DNA from: Priestia megaterium
Lineage (GTDB): Bacteria > Bacillota > Bacilli > Bacillales > Bacillaceae_H
Direction of reading: 5' to 3'
Assembly: GCF_009497655.1 (NCBI RefSeq)
Contig: NZ_CP023317.1
Location: forward strand, 2,509,501-2,573,500
Length of the DNA stretch: 64,000 bases
Each line of letters opens with the position of its first letter. The first letter of the stretch is position 1. Below, in pieces: positions 24,813 to 33,551 of this stretch. The notes beneath the pieces were generated by a model that was not told where the DNA came from, did not search any database, and worked only from the letters and a program-made list of their open reading frames with translations. Position numbers and translations under genes: made by a program.

Positions 24813-24926
24813 GGGCATCACGCTCCTAAAAAGAATTTATGTACATATAAAGTATACGTACAAGTTGGTAAAGAGTTTCATTTTTATGATTAAAAACGTT
24901 TTTACTATTATAACATAAAACAAAAT

Positions 24927-24956
24927 AAAAGGCTTTTTACAGGAAAAAGCCTTTTA
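24927..24956 (-). terminator. terminator of MFS/MerR operon
   Basis: AAAAGGCTTTTT and AAAAAGCCTTTT around five bases, nine bases beyond the MFS stop. Confidence 0.82.
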
Positions 24957-24965
24957 TTTCAACGT

Positions 24966-26138
24966 TTATTTAGAAACAGCTTCATTCGTTTGAGAAGTTG
25001 TTTTTACTTTTATAACCATAATAACAAAAGCGAGCAATCCAAGAATCGCTGCTACAAGAAAAGGAGCTTGAGGCGCTACGGCATTGCCGATAACTCCTGA
25101 TAATAAAGGAGCAAACGCTGCGCCTAACCATCTTAAGAAATTATATCCTCCAGATGTAATTCCTCGTTCATAAGGAGATACTTCCATTACATGACTCGTA
25201 AATAATGCATTATTAAGTCCTGATACAAGACCTGCTGCCATAATTAAAACAATGCGCAACCATGTTGCATCAAAGGCAAATAAACAAATTAAAATAAGTG
25301 AAAAAACAATTAAGCTAACATGTAACACTTGTTTTGGCTGATATCTTTTTTCTAACTGATGTGCTAAAACCGCTGAGCCATAAGCTAAACATAATCCCCA
25401 TCCAAAGAAAACAAAGCCAATTTGAAGAGCTCCGATCGATAGAATAAGCGGCGTATAAGCTAACACTGTAAAAAATCCGTAGTAATAAAGCATGCCTGAT
25501 ACAGCGCCTTGAGTAAATGGTTTTAATTTATAAAGTTTAACCATGTCTTTAAAACCTGCTGCTTTACGAGATTTAGTGCTTGTAGGCTGTTTAACAATCG
25601 TTAATACTAAAATAAAGGCGATAAAAATTAAAGCACTTGTACCGAAAAACGGCAATCTCCAAGAAGCATTTCCTAACACGCCTCCTACAAGCGGTCCTCC
25701 GGCCATCCCCAAACCAATTGCAGCTTCATATAATCCTACTGCTTTTTTCACTTCACCTGATAATGCAATAAGCAGCGTCATAGCTGTTGCAAAGAAAAAC
25801 GAATTACCAAGTCCCCAACCTGCTCGGAAAATGGAAAGCTGAGGAATGTTGTTAGAAAACCCGCATAGGGCTGCAAAAATCGTCACAATGATAAGTCCTG
25901 TTACCATTAAGCGCTTGTCTCCTACACGTGACGCTAGAATGCCTGCTGGAATCATCATAATAGCCATCATCAACAAATAGGAAGTAAATAACATTTCTAC
26001 TTGCCAATGAGAAGCTCCAATTTGCTTAGCAATTTCCGGTAAAATCGGATCTACTACTCCAATTCCCATAAATGCTAAAAAAGTAGCTACTACCGTAATA
26101 ATTTGACCTAATCGGTTATTTGAATGCTGTCCTTCCAC
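24966..26138 (-). CDS. MFS transporter under MerR control
   Basis: A 390-residue major facilitator with 12 helices. An early GVVDPILPEIAKQIG (residues about 22-36), ASRVGDKRLM as motif A near residue 64, and GPLVGGVLGNASWRLPF near residue 152 place it in the Bcr/CflA-like or tetracycline-type DHA group. The GTG at 26138 lies within the merR gene (overlap of 31 bases) after AAGGAGAG, so the pair is one operon. Probable efflux of the compound sensed by the MerR protein. Confidence 0.87.
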   Translation of the reverse strand: MEGQHSNNRLGQIITVVATFLAFMGIGVVDPILPEIAKQIGASHWQVEMLFTSYLLMMAIMMIPAGILASRVGDKRLMVTGLIIVTIFAALCGFSNNIPQLSIFRAGWGLGNSFFFATAMTLLIALSGEVKKAVGLYEAAIGLGMAGGPLVGGVLGNASWRLPFFGTSALIFIAFILVLTIVKQPTSTKSRKAAGFKDMVKLYKLKPFTQGAVSGMLYYYGFFTVLAYTPLILSIGALQIGFVFFGWGLCLAYGSAVLAHQLEKRYQPKQVLHVSLIVFSLILICLFAFDATWLRIVLIMAAGLVSGLNNALFTSHVMEVSPYERGITSGGYNFLRWLGAAFAPLLSGVIGNAVAPQAPFLVAAILGLLAFVIMVIKVKTTSQTNEAVSK

Positions 26139-26554
26139 TCTTTCATCTCTCCTTTTGTTTTTGTTTTTTCATGTATTGCCATAGCAGATTCTCGCATTTC
26201 TTTTAATTCTGTTTTAAATGCCTGCATTTTTACAACTTTAAAATCAATCATCTTGATTTGATTTTCTAGCAAATCTTCTATTTGCGTGATCTCTTTCACT
26301 GACAATCCTTGCCGCTCACTTCTTTCTTCAATCATTCTTTTAAGCGACATAAACTGCTGCAGCTCCTGTAGAGAAAAACCGAGAACTTCTTTTGCTTCTG
26401 CTACTTTTCTTAGTTCTTTTACCTCTTCTTCGGAATAAATTCGTGCATTTCCTTTTGTGCGCTGCGGGGGTAAAATGAGTCCAATCTCTTCATAATACCG
26501 AAGAGCTCGCTTGGTCAAACCGGTCATTTTCGTCACGTCATCGATTAAATACAT
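26108..26554 (-). CDS. MerR-family transcriptional activator
   Basis: A 148-residue MerR-type regulator. The N-terminal winged HTH is MYLIDDVTKMTGLTKRALRYYEEIG with the wing KGNARIYSEEEVKEL, in residues 1-50. A long coiled-coil helix and a short C-terminal ligand part follow. There are no paired Cys residues for metal, so an organic ligand is more likely. The ATG at 26554 follows GAGGTG. Its promoter has the long spacer and central dyad typical of MerR activation, and the co-transcribed MFS pump is the presumed target. Confidence 0.88.
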   Translation of the reverse strand: MYLIDDVTKMTGLTKRALRYYEEIGLILPPQRTKGNARIYSEEEVKELRKVAEAKEVLGFSLQELQQFMSLKRMIEERSERQGLSVKEITQIEDLLENQIKMIDFKVVKMQAFKTELKEMRESAMAIHEKTKTKGEMKEWKDSIQITD

Positions 26555-26573
26555 ATGTTTCACCTCACCTCTC

Positions 26574-26646
26574 ATTAACATTAACGTTAACGTTAACGTT
26601 AATCATTTATATACTCATTATAGATTAACGTTAACGTTAATGTCAA
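26574..26646 (-). promoter_or_regulatory. MerR-type promoter with TTAACG repeat operators
   Basis: On the minus strand TTGACA (26646-26641) and TATAAT are separated by 18 bases. The spacer is made of TTAACG hexamers that form a perfect dyad. A second run of the same hexamer at 26574-26603 lies downstream in the leader. A long spacer with an internal dyad is the hallmark of MerR-activated promoters. Confidence 0.75.
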
Positions 26647-26688
26647 CAATATTAAGGTATTTTATGTAAATCTTAAAAATATGTGCAC

Positions 26689-26718
26689 AAAAAAACCTAT
26701 TGAAAAATCAATAGGTTA
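26689..26718 (-). terminator. terminator of lipoprotein gene
   Basis: AACCTATTGA and its complement with a seven-T tail on the minus strand; it touches the stop codon of the lipoprotein gene. Confidence 0.85.
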
Positions 26719-27378
26719 CATCAATATGTCATATAGCTGCTGTGCTGTTTCTCCTGTTACTTTACCGTACACTCCTCTTTTTTTAGAAGTAAGTTCCGCA
26801 CTATCGGAGGTGAATCGTACATTGTATACAGCGCCCTCATAAGTAAGCTGTACATCTGGGTCAAGAGCGACGCTGTAATCAGCTTTTTTCCATTGAATTT
26901 GTTTCATAATTGATTCTACAGTTAAAGCATCTTCTGAACTTAACGTTTTATCTCCTGCTTTTATAGGCTTGCCCTCCCTGTTTTTATTAAATTTTAGTTC
27001 CGAATGAGAAGATGAAAATTCAAGTTGGTTTTTATCATGCGCTATGAAATCTTGGGGTAGTTCTACATAGCGGACAACCTCTCCTTCGTGTACAAACACA
27101 AGCATTTGATCAGCAGCAGATATTTTTTTCATCACTTCTTCACTAACCGGTGCGTTTACAAGTTTTTCTACGTCGGCTTTCTTGCTTTTGTTTGTGAATA
27201 AATATCCTTTTTCCCATTTAAAATCACTTAACTTCGATACATCCACTGAGCTTACACCTTTTTTTTCAAATGATTGCTGAATATTCTCTCCCATTTCTTT
27301 GTCGTTGGTGACTTGGGCATTAGAACTGCACCCTACTAAACAACAGAAAATAATGCCTATTACTATAAGAACCTTCAC
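26716..27378 (-). CDS. lipoprotein of unknown function
   Basis: About 220 residues from the GTG at 27378, which has AGGAGG at good spacing. It opens with a type II signal peptide: a basic start, a hydrophobic core VLIVIGIIFCCL, and the lipobox LVGC, so Cys at about 18 is lipidated and the protein faces outward. The mature part is hydrophilic with no recognised domain. It stands alone on the minus strand. Confidence 0.75.
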   Translation of the reverse strand: MKVLIVIGIIFCCLVGCSSNAQVTNDKEMGENIQQSFEKKGVSSVDVSKLSDFKWEKGYLFTNKSKKADVEKLVNAPVSEEVMKKISAADQMLVFVHEGEVVRYVELPQDFIAHDKNQLEFSSSHSELKFNKNREGKPIKAGDKTLSSEDALTVESIMKQIQWKKADYSVALDPDVQLTYEGAVYNVRFTSDSAELTSKKRGVYGKVTGETAQQLYDILM

Positions 27379-27626
27379 TTTTGCCTTCCTCCTCTCTACC
27401 ATTCTTTTATAAAATTCCAACTTTGTACCATTTTAACATATAATTCCTATTTTTCGCGAAAACAAACAAAGAATACGCTTACATAATTTCACGCATATAA
27501 TTTCTGTTTATTTATAAGTTTTTTCTGAATATTTTAAGAAAATTTTAATATTTTATTTAGTTCGTTTTTAAACTTTATCTTTAGACTAAAAAATAAGTTA
27601 AAAATAAATAACGCAGGAGGAAAACA

Positions 27627-28214
27627 ATGACTTGTCTATCTGAAGTTTTAAAGTTTAATGAAAAATTTGTAACCAATAATCAATTTGAGGCTTTTCAAAC
27701 ATCCAAATTTCCTAACAAAAAAATAGTCATTTTAACTTGTATGGATACACGTTTGTTAGAATTACTTCCTAAAGCTATGGGGCTAAAAAATGGAGATGCA
27801 AAAATAGTGAAAAATGCCGGAGCTGTTATCTCCCATCCCTTTGGTAGCGTCATGAGAAGTATCTTAGTTGCCGTCTACGCTTTGCAAGCTGATGAAGTAT
27901 GTGTCATCGGTCATCATGAATGTGGAATGACGGGCATGAAAGCTGAAGCTATTTTAGCCTCTGCTGAACAAAGAGGGATTAGCACGGAACAGATTCGTAA
28001 TCTAAAATATGCTGGTATTGATTTAGAATCATGGCTGACTGGGTTTGAATGTGTAGAGGATAGTGTCGAAAACAGTGTGGATATGATTCGAAATCACCCT
28101 TTATTACCAAAAGACGTGCTTGTTTCTGGAATGGTTATTCATCCTTCAACAGGAAAACTTGACGTCGTTGTAAACGGCTATTCCCAAGACCGAGCTGAAA
28201 CCGTAAGCTCATGA
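27627..28214 (+). CDS. beta-class carbonic anhydrase
   Basis: A 195-residue beta-carbonic anhydrase that interconverts CO2 and bicarbonate. The zinc-site motifs are complete: CMDTR (Cys39, Asp41, Arg43), and HHECGM near residues 98-103 with the His and Cys ligands. A helix-rich start and ILVAVYALQADEV agree. It is followed 16 bases later by a SulP anion transporter, and the pair probably supplies bicarbonate to the cell. The ATG follows GGAGGA. Confidence 0.9.
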   Translation: MTCLSEVLKFNEKFVTNNQFEAFQTSKFPNKKIVILTCMDTRLLELLPKAMGLKNGDAKIVKNAGAVISHPFGSVMRSILVAVYALQADEVCVIGHHECGMTGMKAEAILASAEQRGISTEQIRNLKYAGIDLESWLTGFECVEDSVENSVDMIRNHPLLPKDVLVSGMVIHPSTGKLDVVVNGYSQDRAETVSS

Positions 28215-28230
28215 AGGAGGGTTTTATCGA

Positions 28231-29850
28231 ATGCTAAAAGATAACCGATTTCAAGGCTATTCAGCAGGGCATTTACAAAAAGACATTATCGCCGGTTTGG
28301 TTGTTGGGGTCGTTGCTATTCCTTTAGCAATGGCCTTTGCCATCGCTTCTGGTGTAAGACCTGAATACGGAATTTATACAACCATTATCGCAGGGATTAT
28401 GGTTTCAATATTAGGCGGATCGAAATTTCAAATTGCAGGCCCAACAGGTGCATTTGTTCCGGTGCTGCTTGGAGTTGTCATGCAATATGGTTATGAGAAC
28501 CTCATTATTGCCGGCTTTATGGCTGGAATTATGATTACGCTTCTCGGAATATTTAAACTAGGGAAACTTATAAAGTTTATTCCGCGCCCTGTGACGATTG
28601 GATTTACAGCAGGAATTGCGATTATTATTTTCTCAGGTCAGATCGCTAACTTTTTAGGCCTAAAGGGAATTGCAAAACATGAGGAATTTCATTTAAATAT
28701 GATTGAAATCCTACGAAAAATTGCAACGATTAACATTTACAGCGTCATCATAGCCGCTATTTGTTTAGCTATCGTGATTATAACGCCAAAGTTTTTACCT
28801 AAAATTCCCGGTGCCCTTCTAGGTCTTCTTGTCTCCACACTTGTAGCCATTACACTGTTCCCAGGAAAAGTTGCAACGATTGGCTCTACTTACGGTGCCA
28901 TTCCGAGTAAACTACCATCTTTTAGCTTCCCAGATTTAACATGGGATAACATCGTGATGCTATTTCCTGCTGCCTGCGTAATTGCGATGCTTGGAGGTAT
29001 TGAATCTTTACTATCAGCTGTTGTTGCTGATAATATGGCCAAAACCAAGCATAATAGCAATAAAGAGCTTGTGGGTCAAGGAATTGCTAATATCGCTACC
29101 TCGCTATTTGGCGGAATTCCTGCAACTGGTGCCATTGCCAGAACAGCTACTAATATTAAAAACGGGGCGGCTTCTCCGTTATCAGGAGTTATACACGGCT
29201 TAGTTGTTTTATTGGTCCTTGTGATGCTGGCTCCTTATGCATCAAACATTCCGCTGGCAAGTATGGCACCTATTTTAATGTTTGTGGCTTGGAATATGAG
29301 TGAACGTAAAGAATTTGCACATATTTTAAAAACCAAGTCAGCTGATTCATTTGTACTTGTAGCTACGTTTTTATTAACAGTTTCAATCGATTTAACAACA
29401 GGTGTAGGCGTAGGTCTACTTTTAGCTATTGTTATGTTCGTGAAACGAATGAGCGGATCACTGAAGATTTCAAAGGTTTTAGCGGAAACATCTGAAAACG
29501 CTCACAAATCTGAGCTGATGGAATATACCATGCAAGGATCTCTTTTCTTTGGATCGGCTGAAGTACTGGAAGATTCTTTTGATAACATCGTCGAAGCGAA
29601 ACCGAAAGTTTTATTGCTTCGAATGAGCCAAGTATCCTTTATTGATACATCTGGAGAAGCTTTACTATCAAAGGTGGTCGAACGGTTGAAAGATTCGCAT
29701 AGCCAAGTCGTTATTTCTGGCTTACAGCACCAGCCGAAAGAAATGTTAAAGTCAACCGGTCTATACGATAAGATCGGTGAAAAAAATATATTTTCCTCCG
29801 AACCTCCCGTCAGTAAGATTAAAGCTCGTCATAGAATCGTTACTACGTAA
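28231..29850 (+). CDS. SulP family anion (probably bicarbonate) transporter
   Basis: A 539-residue SulP protein. The family signature near the N terminus is AIPLAMAFAIASGV (residues about 25-38), followed by QIAGPTGAFVPVL. About 12 hydrophobic segments are followed by a C-terminal STAS domain (VLLLRMSQVSFIDTSGEALL, residues about 465-484). SulP proteins carry sulfate or bicarbonate. Coupling with carbonic anhydrase in one operon favours bicarbonate, as in BicA-like systems; inference from context. Confidence 0.85.
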   Translation: MLKDNRFQGYSAGHLQKDIIAGLVVGVVAIPLAMAFAIASGVRPEYGIYTTIIAGIMVSILGGSKFQIAGPTGAFVPVLLGVVMQYGYENLIIAGFMAGIMITLLGIFKLGKLIKFIPRPVTIGFTAGIAIIIFSGQIANFLGLKGIAKHEEFHLNMIEILRKIATINIYSVIIAAICLAIVIITPKFLPKIPGALLGLLVSTLVAITLFPGKVATIGSTYGAIPSKLPSFSFPDLTWDNIVMLFPAACVIAMLGGIESLLSAVVADNMAKTKHNSNKELVGQGIANIATSLFGGIPATGAIARTATNIKNGAASPLSGVIHGLVVLLVLVMLAPYASNIPLASMAPILMFVAWNMSERKEFAHILKTKSADSFVLVATFLLTVSIDLTTGVGVGLLLAIVMFVKRMSGSLKISKVLAETSENAHKSELMEYTMQGSLFFGSAEVLEDSFDNIVEAKPKVLLLRMSQVSFIDTSGEALLSKVVERLKDSHSQVVISGLQHQPKEMLKSTGLYDKIGEKNIFSSEPPVSKIKARHRIVTT

Positions 29851-29851
29851 T

Positions 29852-29893
29852 AAAAAAGAGATCCGAACGATTAATCGTTCGGATCTCTTTTTT
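29852..29893. terminator. bidirectional terminator
   Basis: A perfect 20-bp stem (AAAAAAGAGATCCGAACGAT and complement) between convergent genes, overlapping the response regulator stop. Confidence 0.92.
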
Positions 29894-30575
29894 AAATATT
29901 AAACCGGTACCCCGCTCCCCAAACCGTTTCTAGGTACTGAGGATCTGCTGGGTTTTCTTCTAACTTTTCTCTTAGTTTTCGAATGTGAACTGTTACGGTT
30001 GAAATGTCTCCTGAAGAATCAAACCCCCAAATTTTTTCAAATAGATGTTCTTTACTTAATACTTGATTTGGATGAGAAACGATAAACTTCAGCAAATCGA
30101 ATTCCTTCGCTGTAAAAAACACTTCTTTGTCATTCACAAATACTCTTCTAGCCAGCGTGTCAATCGCTAAGCCATGAATACGAATCATACGCTTTTCCTG
30201 CTTATCAGAGAGTCTTTCATATCTCGCTAAATGCGCTTTGACTCTTGCGACCAGCTCCCCAGGGCTGAATGGCTTGGTAATATAGTCATCTGCACCTAGC
30301 CCGAGCCCTCTAATTTTATCGATTTCTTCTTTTTTAGCTGAAACTAAAATGATTGGAATATCTTTTGCAGCTCGAATTTGCTTGCACACTTCAAATCCAC
30401 TCACTTTAGGGAGCATAATATCCAAAATAACCAAATCAAAATGTTCATTTAACGCTTTTTCTAATCCCTTATCACCACTATATTGAACGTCTATTTCAAA
30501 ATCGTTAATTTCTAAATAATCTCTTTGCAATTCAGCAATACTTACTTCATCTTCAATCAACAATATCTTCTTCAT
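29892..30575 (-). CDS. OmpR-family response regulator
   Basis: A 227-residue response regulator. The receiver domain has IEDE (residues 7-10), the phospho-acceptor Asp in LVILDIMLPK near residue 51, and Lys in YITKPF near residue 103. A C-terminal winged helix follows (FTAKEFDLLKFIVSHP, then TVTVHIRKLREKL and WGAGYRF). The ATG at 30575 follows GGTGAT. The histidine kinase gene starts upstream in the same operon and overlaps it by 23 bases... the kinase stop lies inside this gene's start region. The signal and targets are unknown. Confidence 0.92.
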   Translation of the reverse strand: MKKILLIEDEVSIAELQRDYLEINDFEIDVQYSGDKGLEKALNEHFDLVILDIMLPKVSGFEVCKQIRAAKDIPIILVSAKKEEIDKIRGLGLGADDYITKPFSPGELVARVKAHLARYERLSDKQEKRMIRIHGLAIDTLARRVFVNDKEVFFTAKEFDLLKFIVSHPNQVLSKEHLFEKIWGFDSSGDISTVTVHIRKLREKLEENPADPQYLETVWGAGYRFNI

Positions 30576-32043
30576 GTGTATCACCATTTTCATTCATTTT
30601 TTGCAAAGAAAAGAAAATACTTGTTCCTTCGCCAAGCTTACTTAGTGCCCAGATGTCTCCCCCGTGGCGTTCAACAATTTGTTTTGCAATGGCTAGTCCA
30701 AGTCCACTTCCTCCAGTATTGCTATTGCGGGACTGTTCTGCTCGATAAAACCGGTCAAAAATATGCGCTAATGCTTCCGGTGAAATACCAGAGCCGTTAT
30801 CTTTCACTTCAATAATGAGTTCGCTTTCGGTAGCGGAAAGAACGATATCGATTCTTTTTCTTTCTTTATCCATAAATTTAATACTGTTGGTTGTTAAATT
30901 TATTAAAACTCTTCGCAGCTGCTCAGCATCTGCTTTTGCATACAGTGTGGTTAGAGAATTATCGGAAAATAAAACATCAATATCATGTTCGCTCATTTCA
31001 AACTGAAGCTCTTGCACATAACTTTTCATAAAAGCAGAAAGATTAAGTTTTTTAAATACAAATGGAATTTCGTGCAAATCCAATTTAGAAAATAAAAACA
31101 GCTCATCGATTAACGCATTCATGTCTTTTGCTTTCGTTGAAATCGTTAACAAATATTTAGAAAGCTTATCTGGCGTATTAGCTACGCCATCTTGAATTCC
31201 TTCTACATATCCTACAATGGAAGTAATAGGAGTTCGTAAATCGTGTGAAATACTTGAAAGTAGCTGCTTTCTGTTATCTTCATATTGAATTTGCAGTTCA
31301 ACAGAAGATTTTAGTTTTTGCCTCATTTCTTCAAAAGCTTGCGTTAATTCGCCAATTTCATCTTTTGAATTAGCAGAGATCTCAAAGTGAAGATCACCTT
31401 GTTTTATTTTTTCAGCCGCTTCTTTTAATTCACGAATGGGTTTAATAATGCTTCTTGAAACAAGATAGTTTAAAAATCCAATAATCACAATCACTAAAAT
31501 TAATAGTAGAAAGATTAAAAAAGGGAAAATTCGATTAATAATGCCTACATAAGGGCTGATTTTTCGCAAAACGTAAATGCTTCCTTTTTCTTGATTTGAG
31601 AAAGGAAAATCAAGGTTGATATATGTAAAGTACTGCTTGCCTATTCGCAGCATGTCCTGCTGATACGAATGATTTCCTTTACTTTTTTGATGCTTTGGCA
31701 AGTATTTACGAAGGTTTTCTCCTTTAATGGATTCTGAAGCATATACAACCTCTGTGTTTTTTTGAATCACAATATCAATATTTTCAAATTCATATTTTTT
31801 AACCGTCTCCGGCCGCAGCAGCTGTTCTGGTTTTTTTTCACTCAATAACTTTAAATCTAAGAATGCATTTTCTTCTTCTGGCGTTAACAATTTATACTCA
31901 TAGGAGTGACTGTACAGTTTTCTTACAAAATCGGCGTCTCCAGTAATAGAGAAGAAAATGAGAAAGCCCGATAAAAAAAGCAAAATAATAAAGACAAACA
32001 CAATACTGATATACGTTAAAACAAAACGCAGCTGAATTGACAT
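30553..32043 (-). CDS. sensor histidine kinase
   Basis: A 496-residue membrane kinase. TM1 (residues 8-32), an extracytoplasmic sensor of about 130 residues, and TM2 (about 165-190) lead to a HAMP domain (SIIKPIRELKEAAEKI). The HisKA site is SISHDLRTPITS near residue 268, and the ATPase domain has NSIKF, EVKDNGSGIS and GSGLGLAI. It autophosphorylates and passes the phosphate to the overlapping response regulator. It has an oxidised or envelope-stress type architecture with no recognisable ligand domain. Confidence 0.92.
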   Translation of the reverse strand: MSIQLRFVLTYISIVFVFIILLFLSGFLIFFSITGDADFVRKLYSHSYEYKLLTPEEENAFLDLKLLSEKKPEQLLRPETVKKYEFENIDIVIQKNTEVVYASESIKGENLRKYLPKHQKSKGNHSYQQDMLRIGKQYFTYINLDFPFSNQEKGSIYVLRKISPYVGIINRIFPFLIFLLLILVIVIIGFLNYLVSRSIIKPIRELKEAAEKIKQGDLHFEISANSKDEIGELTQAFEEMRQKLKSSVELQIQYEDNRKQLLSSISHDLRTPITSIVGYVEGIQDGVANTPDKLSKYLLTISTKAKDMNALIDELFLFSKLDLHEIPFVFKKLNLSAFMKSYVQELQFEMSEHDIDVLFSDNSLTTLYAKADAEQLRRVLINLTTNSIKFMDKERKRIDIVLSATESELIIEVKDNGSGISPEALAHIFDRFYRAEQSRNSNTGGSGLGLAIAKQIVERHGGDIWALSKLGEGTSIFFSLQKMNENGDTHEEDIVD

Positions 32044-32313
32044 GACTTACCCTATGCCCCTTTGGCTTTAACAAAACTATTTGATAGACTAGTAAAGGTG
32101 AATAACAAATAGATCGTTAGACATTATACATATAGCAAAAATTAAAACAACAAAACAAATGTATATTCTCACTTTACCGTGATAGAGTGAGAATGAACAC
32201 CACCTTTTTTACCATTTTATGAATTACTGGAAAATTATGATCTATTTTTCATAATATTCTTAGGCTGAAAGTTATACTATCTGTCTTAATATTTAAAAAA
32301 AGGAGACTTTTTA

Positions 32314-32814
32314 ATGAAGATTATCAAAGCTACTTCCTCTCACATCCCTTCTGTTGCCCGTTTATACGTAGACAGCTGGCGCATTACATACAAAGGGTTA
32401 GTACCTGATGCTTATTTAAACAGCTTGTCTTATAAACAAAGTGCAGAAAAATGGTCCTTTTTTCTTACCGATCCTTCTCATTTTATTTTGCTCGCTATCG
32501 ATGAACGAGAAAAGATTGTCGGCTTTTCAGCAGGTAAGCCTCATTTGTCCGGTGCTGAAATATACGCGCTATACGTTTGCAAGGAAGTGCAAAACCAAGG
32601 AGTTGGTCATCTTCTGTTTTTTCATTCAGTAAAAGAATTTACTGATCAGCACTATACGTCTATGATTATTTGGGCTATGAAGAAAAATAAGAAAGCCGTT
32701 CAGTTTTATAAAAAATTAGGCGGCAAAAAAATCTTGAATCGCACAAGTCAATTTGGAGAAACTAAAGTTGAAGACGAAGCATACGGTTGGGAACGTCTTC
32801 CTTCTAATAAATAA
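32314..32814 (+). CDS. GNAT family N-acetyltransferase
   Basis: A 166-residue GNAT enzyme. It has the N-terminal SVARLYVDSWRITYKG, beta4/beta5 with IYALYVCKEVQNQGVGHLLF (the acetyl-CoA loop Q-x-x-G-V-G, residues about 86-105), and the C-terminal AVQFYKKLGGK. It acetylates an unknown amine. Monocistronic; the last codons form part of a 50-base perfect palindrome. Confidence 0.88.
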   Translation: MKIIKATSSHIPSVARLYVDSWRITYKGLVPDAYLNSLSYKQSAEKWSFFLTDPSHFILLAIDEREKIVGFSAGKPHLSGAEIYALYVCKEVQNQGVGHLLFFHSVKEFTDQHYTSMIIWAMKKNKKAVQFYKKLGGKKILNRTSQFGETKVEDEAYGWERLPSNK

Positions 32815-32850
32815 ACGAGCACACTAGTGTGCTCGTTTATTTATTAGAAG
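32801..32850. terminator. 50-base perfect palindrome, bidirectional terminator
   Basis: Two exact 25-base arms with no central spacer, from CTTCTAATAAATAAACGAGC outward to its complement. It includes the last three codons and the stop of the GNAT gene. A-T rich ends and GC-rich centre fit a terminator for both convergent genes. Confidence 0.8.
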
Positions 32851-32856
32851 ATAATA

Positions 32857-33396
32857 TTATTGAGCCGTCGTCTTTTTATCCGTTGAATGAACTTTATTAC
32901 AAAGCCCATTCCAGTGCCAAAAACAATTCCCTTGACTCACTATAAAACAATCCAGCCATTTCTGAAAATTCATATGTAATACATGTGCATCTTGAAACGA
33001 TGCGTTCCGCTTTTTTACTATTATATATGCAGGATGCGCTGATTTTTTGGAGTCAATGATAATCTCTTCTTCTCCAACAGACCCAATTGTCATATAGAGA
33101 CTCTGACTTCTATAAGTTGTTTCTCTTACATCTTCTAAGCTATAAAGATTCCCTGTTATTTGTTTGTCAGCATCAATGAACAAATTACACCCATTTGTTA
33201 GCTGCAAAAACTGCTTATAGTCTTCAGGAAGTGATACATGCATTTCTTCTTCAAAAACATTCAGTTGGTTCTTGCTTACTCCATCAAAAAAAGTACAAGT
33301 GGTTCTGTATACTTCTCCTTCATTTTTACACACTTCTATAACATTATTGTTTTCCCACAGCCGCTTTCGAAGTGAATTTATTATTTTTTCAATCAT
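32857..33396 (-). CDS. SMI1/KNR4 (SUKH) family protein
   Basis: A 179-residue SUKH-type protein. The conserved core is VSLPEDYKQFLQLTNGCNLF (residues about 54-73), with an aromatic C-terminal part. Many SUKH proteins are immunity factors against contact-dependent or polymorphic toxins. No toxin gene is adjacent here, so it is either an orphan immunity gene or has another binding role. The ATG follows TTGGAGGA. Confidence 0.8.
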   Translation of the reverse strand: MIEKIINSLRKRLWENNNVIEVCKNEGEVYRTTCTFFDGVSKNQLNVFEEEMHVSLPEDYKQFLQLTNGCNLFIDADKQITGNLYSLEDVRETTYRSQSLYMTIGSVGEEEIIIDSKKSAHPAYIIVKKRNASFQDAHVLHMNFQKWLDCFIVSQGNCFWHWNGLCNKVHSTDKKTTAQ

Positions 33397-33519
33397 ACTC
33401 TTCCTCCAAGCGTTGGATTTAAAACGGTTACATTACATTAATTAAACAATAATGTGCTAATTCCTTCTTTCCTACTCAATTATACGATAAACTTTAGAAA
33501 TTCATGTTTGCATAACATA

Positions 33520-33545
33520 GAAAAAAGCAGCGAATATCGCTGCTT
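33520..33545 (-). terminator. terminator of APC permease gene
   Basis: AAAGCAGCGA and TCGCTGCTTT with a T tail on the minus strand, seven bases beyond the permease stop. Confidence 0.88.
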
Positions 33546-33551
33546 TACAGG

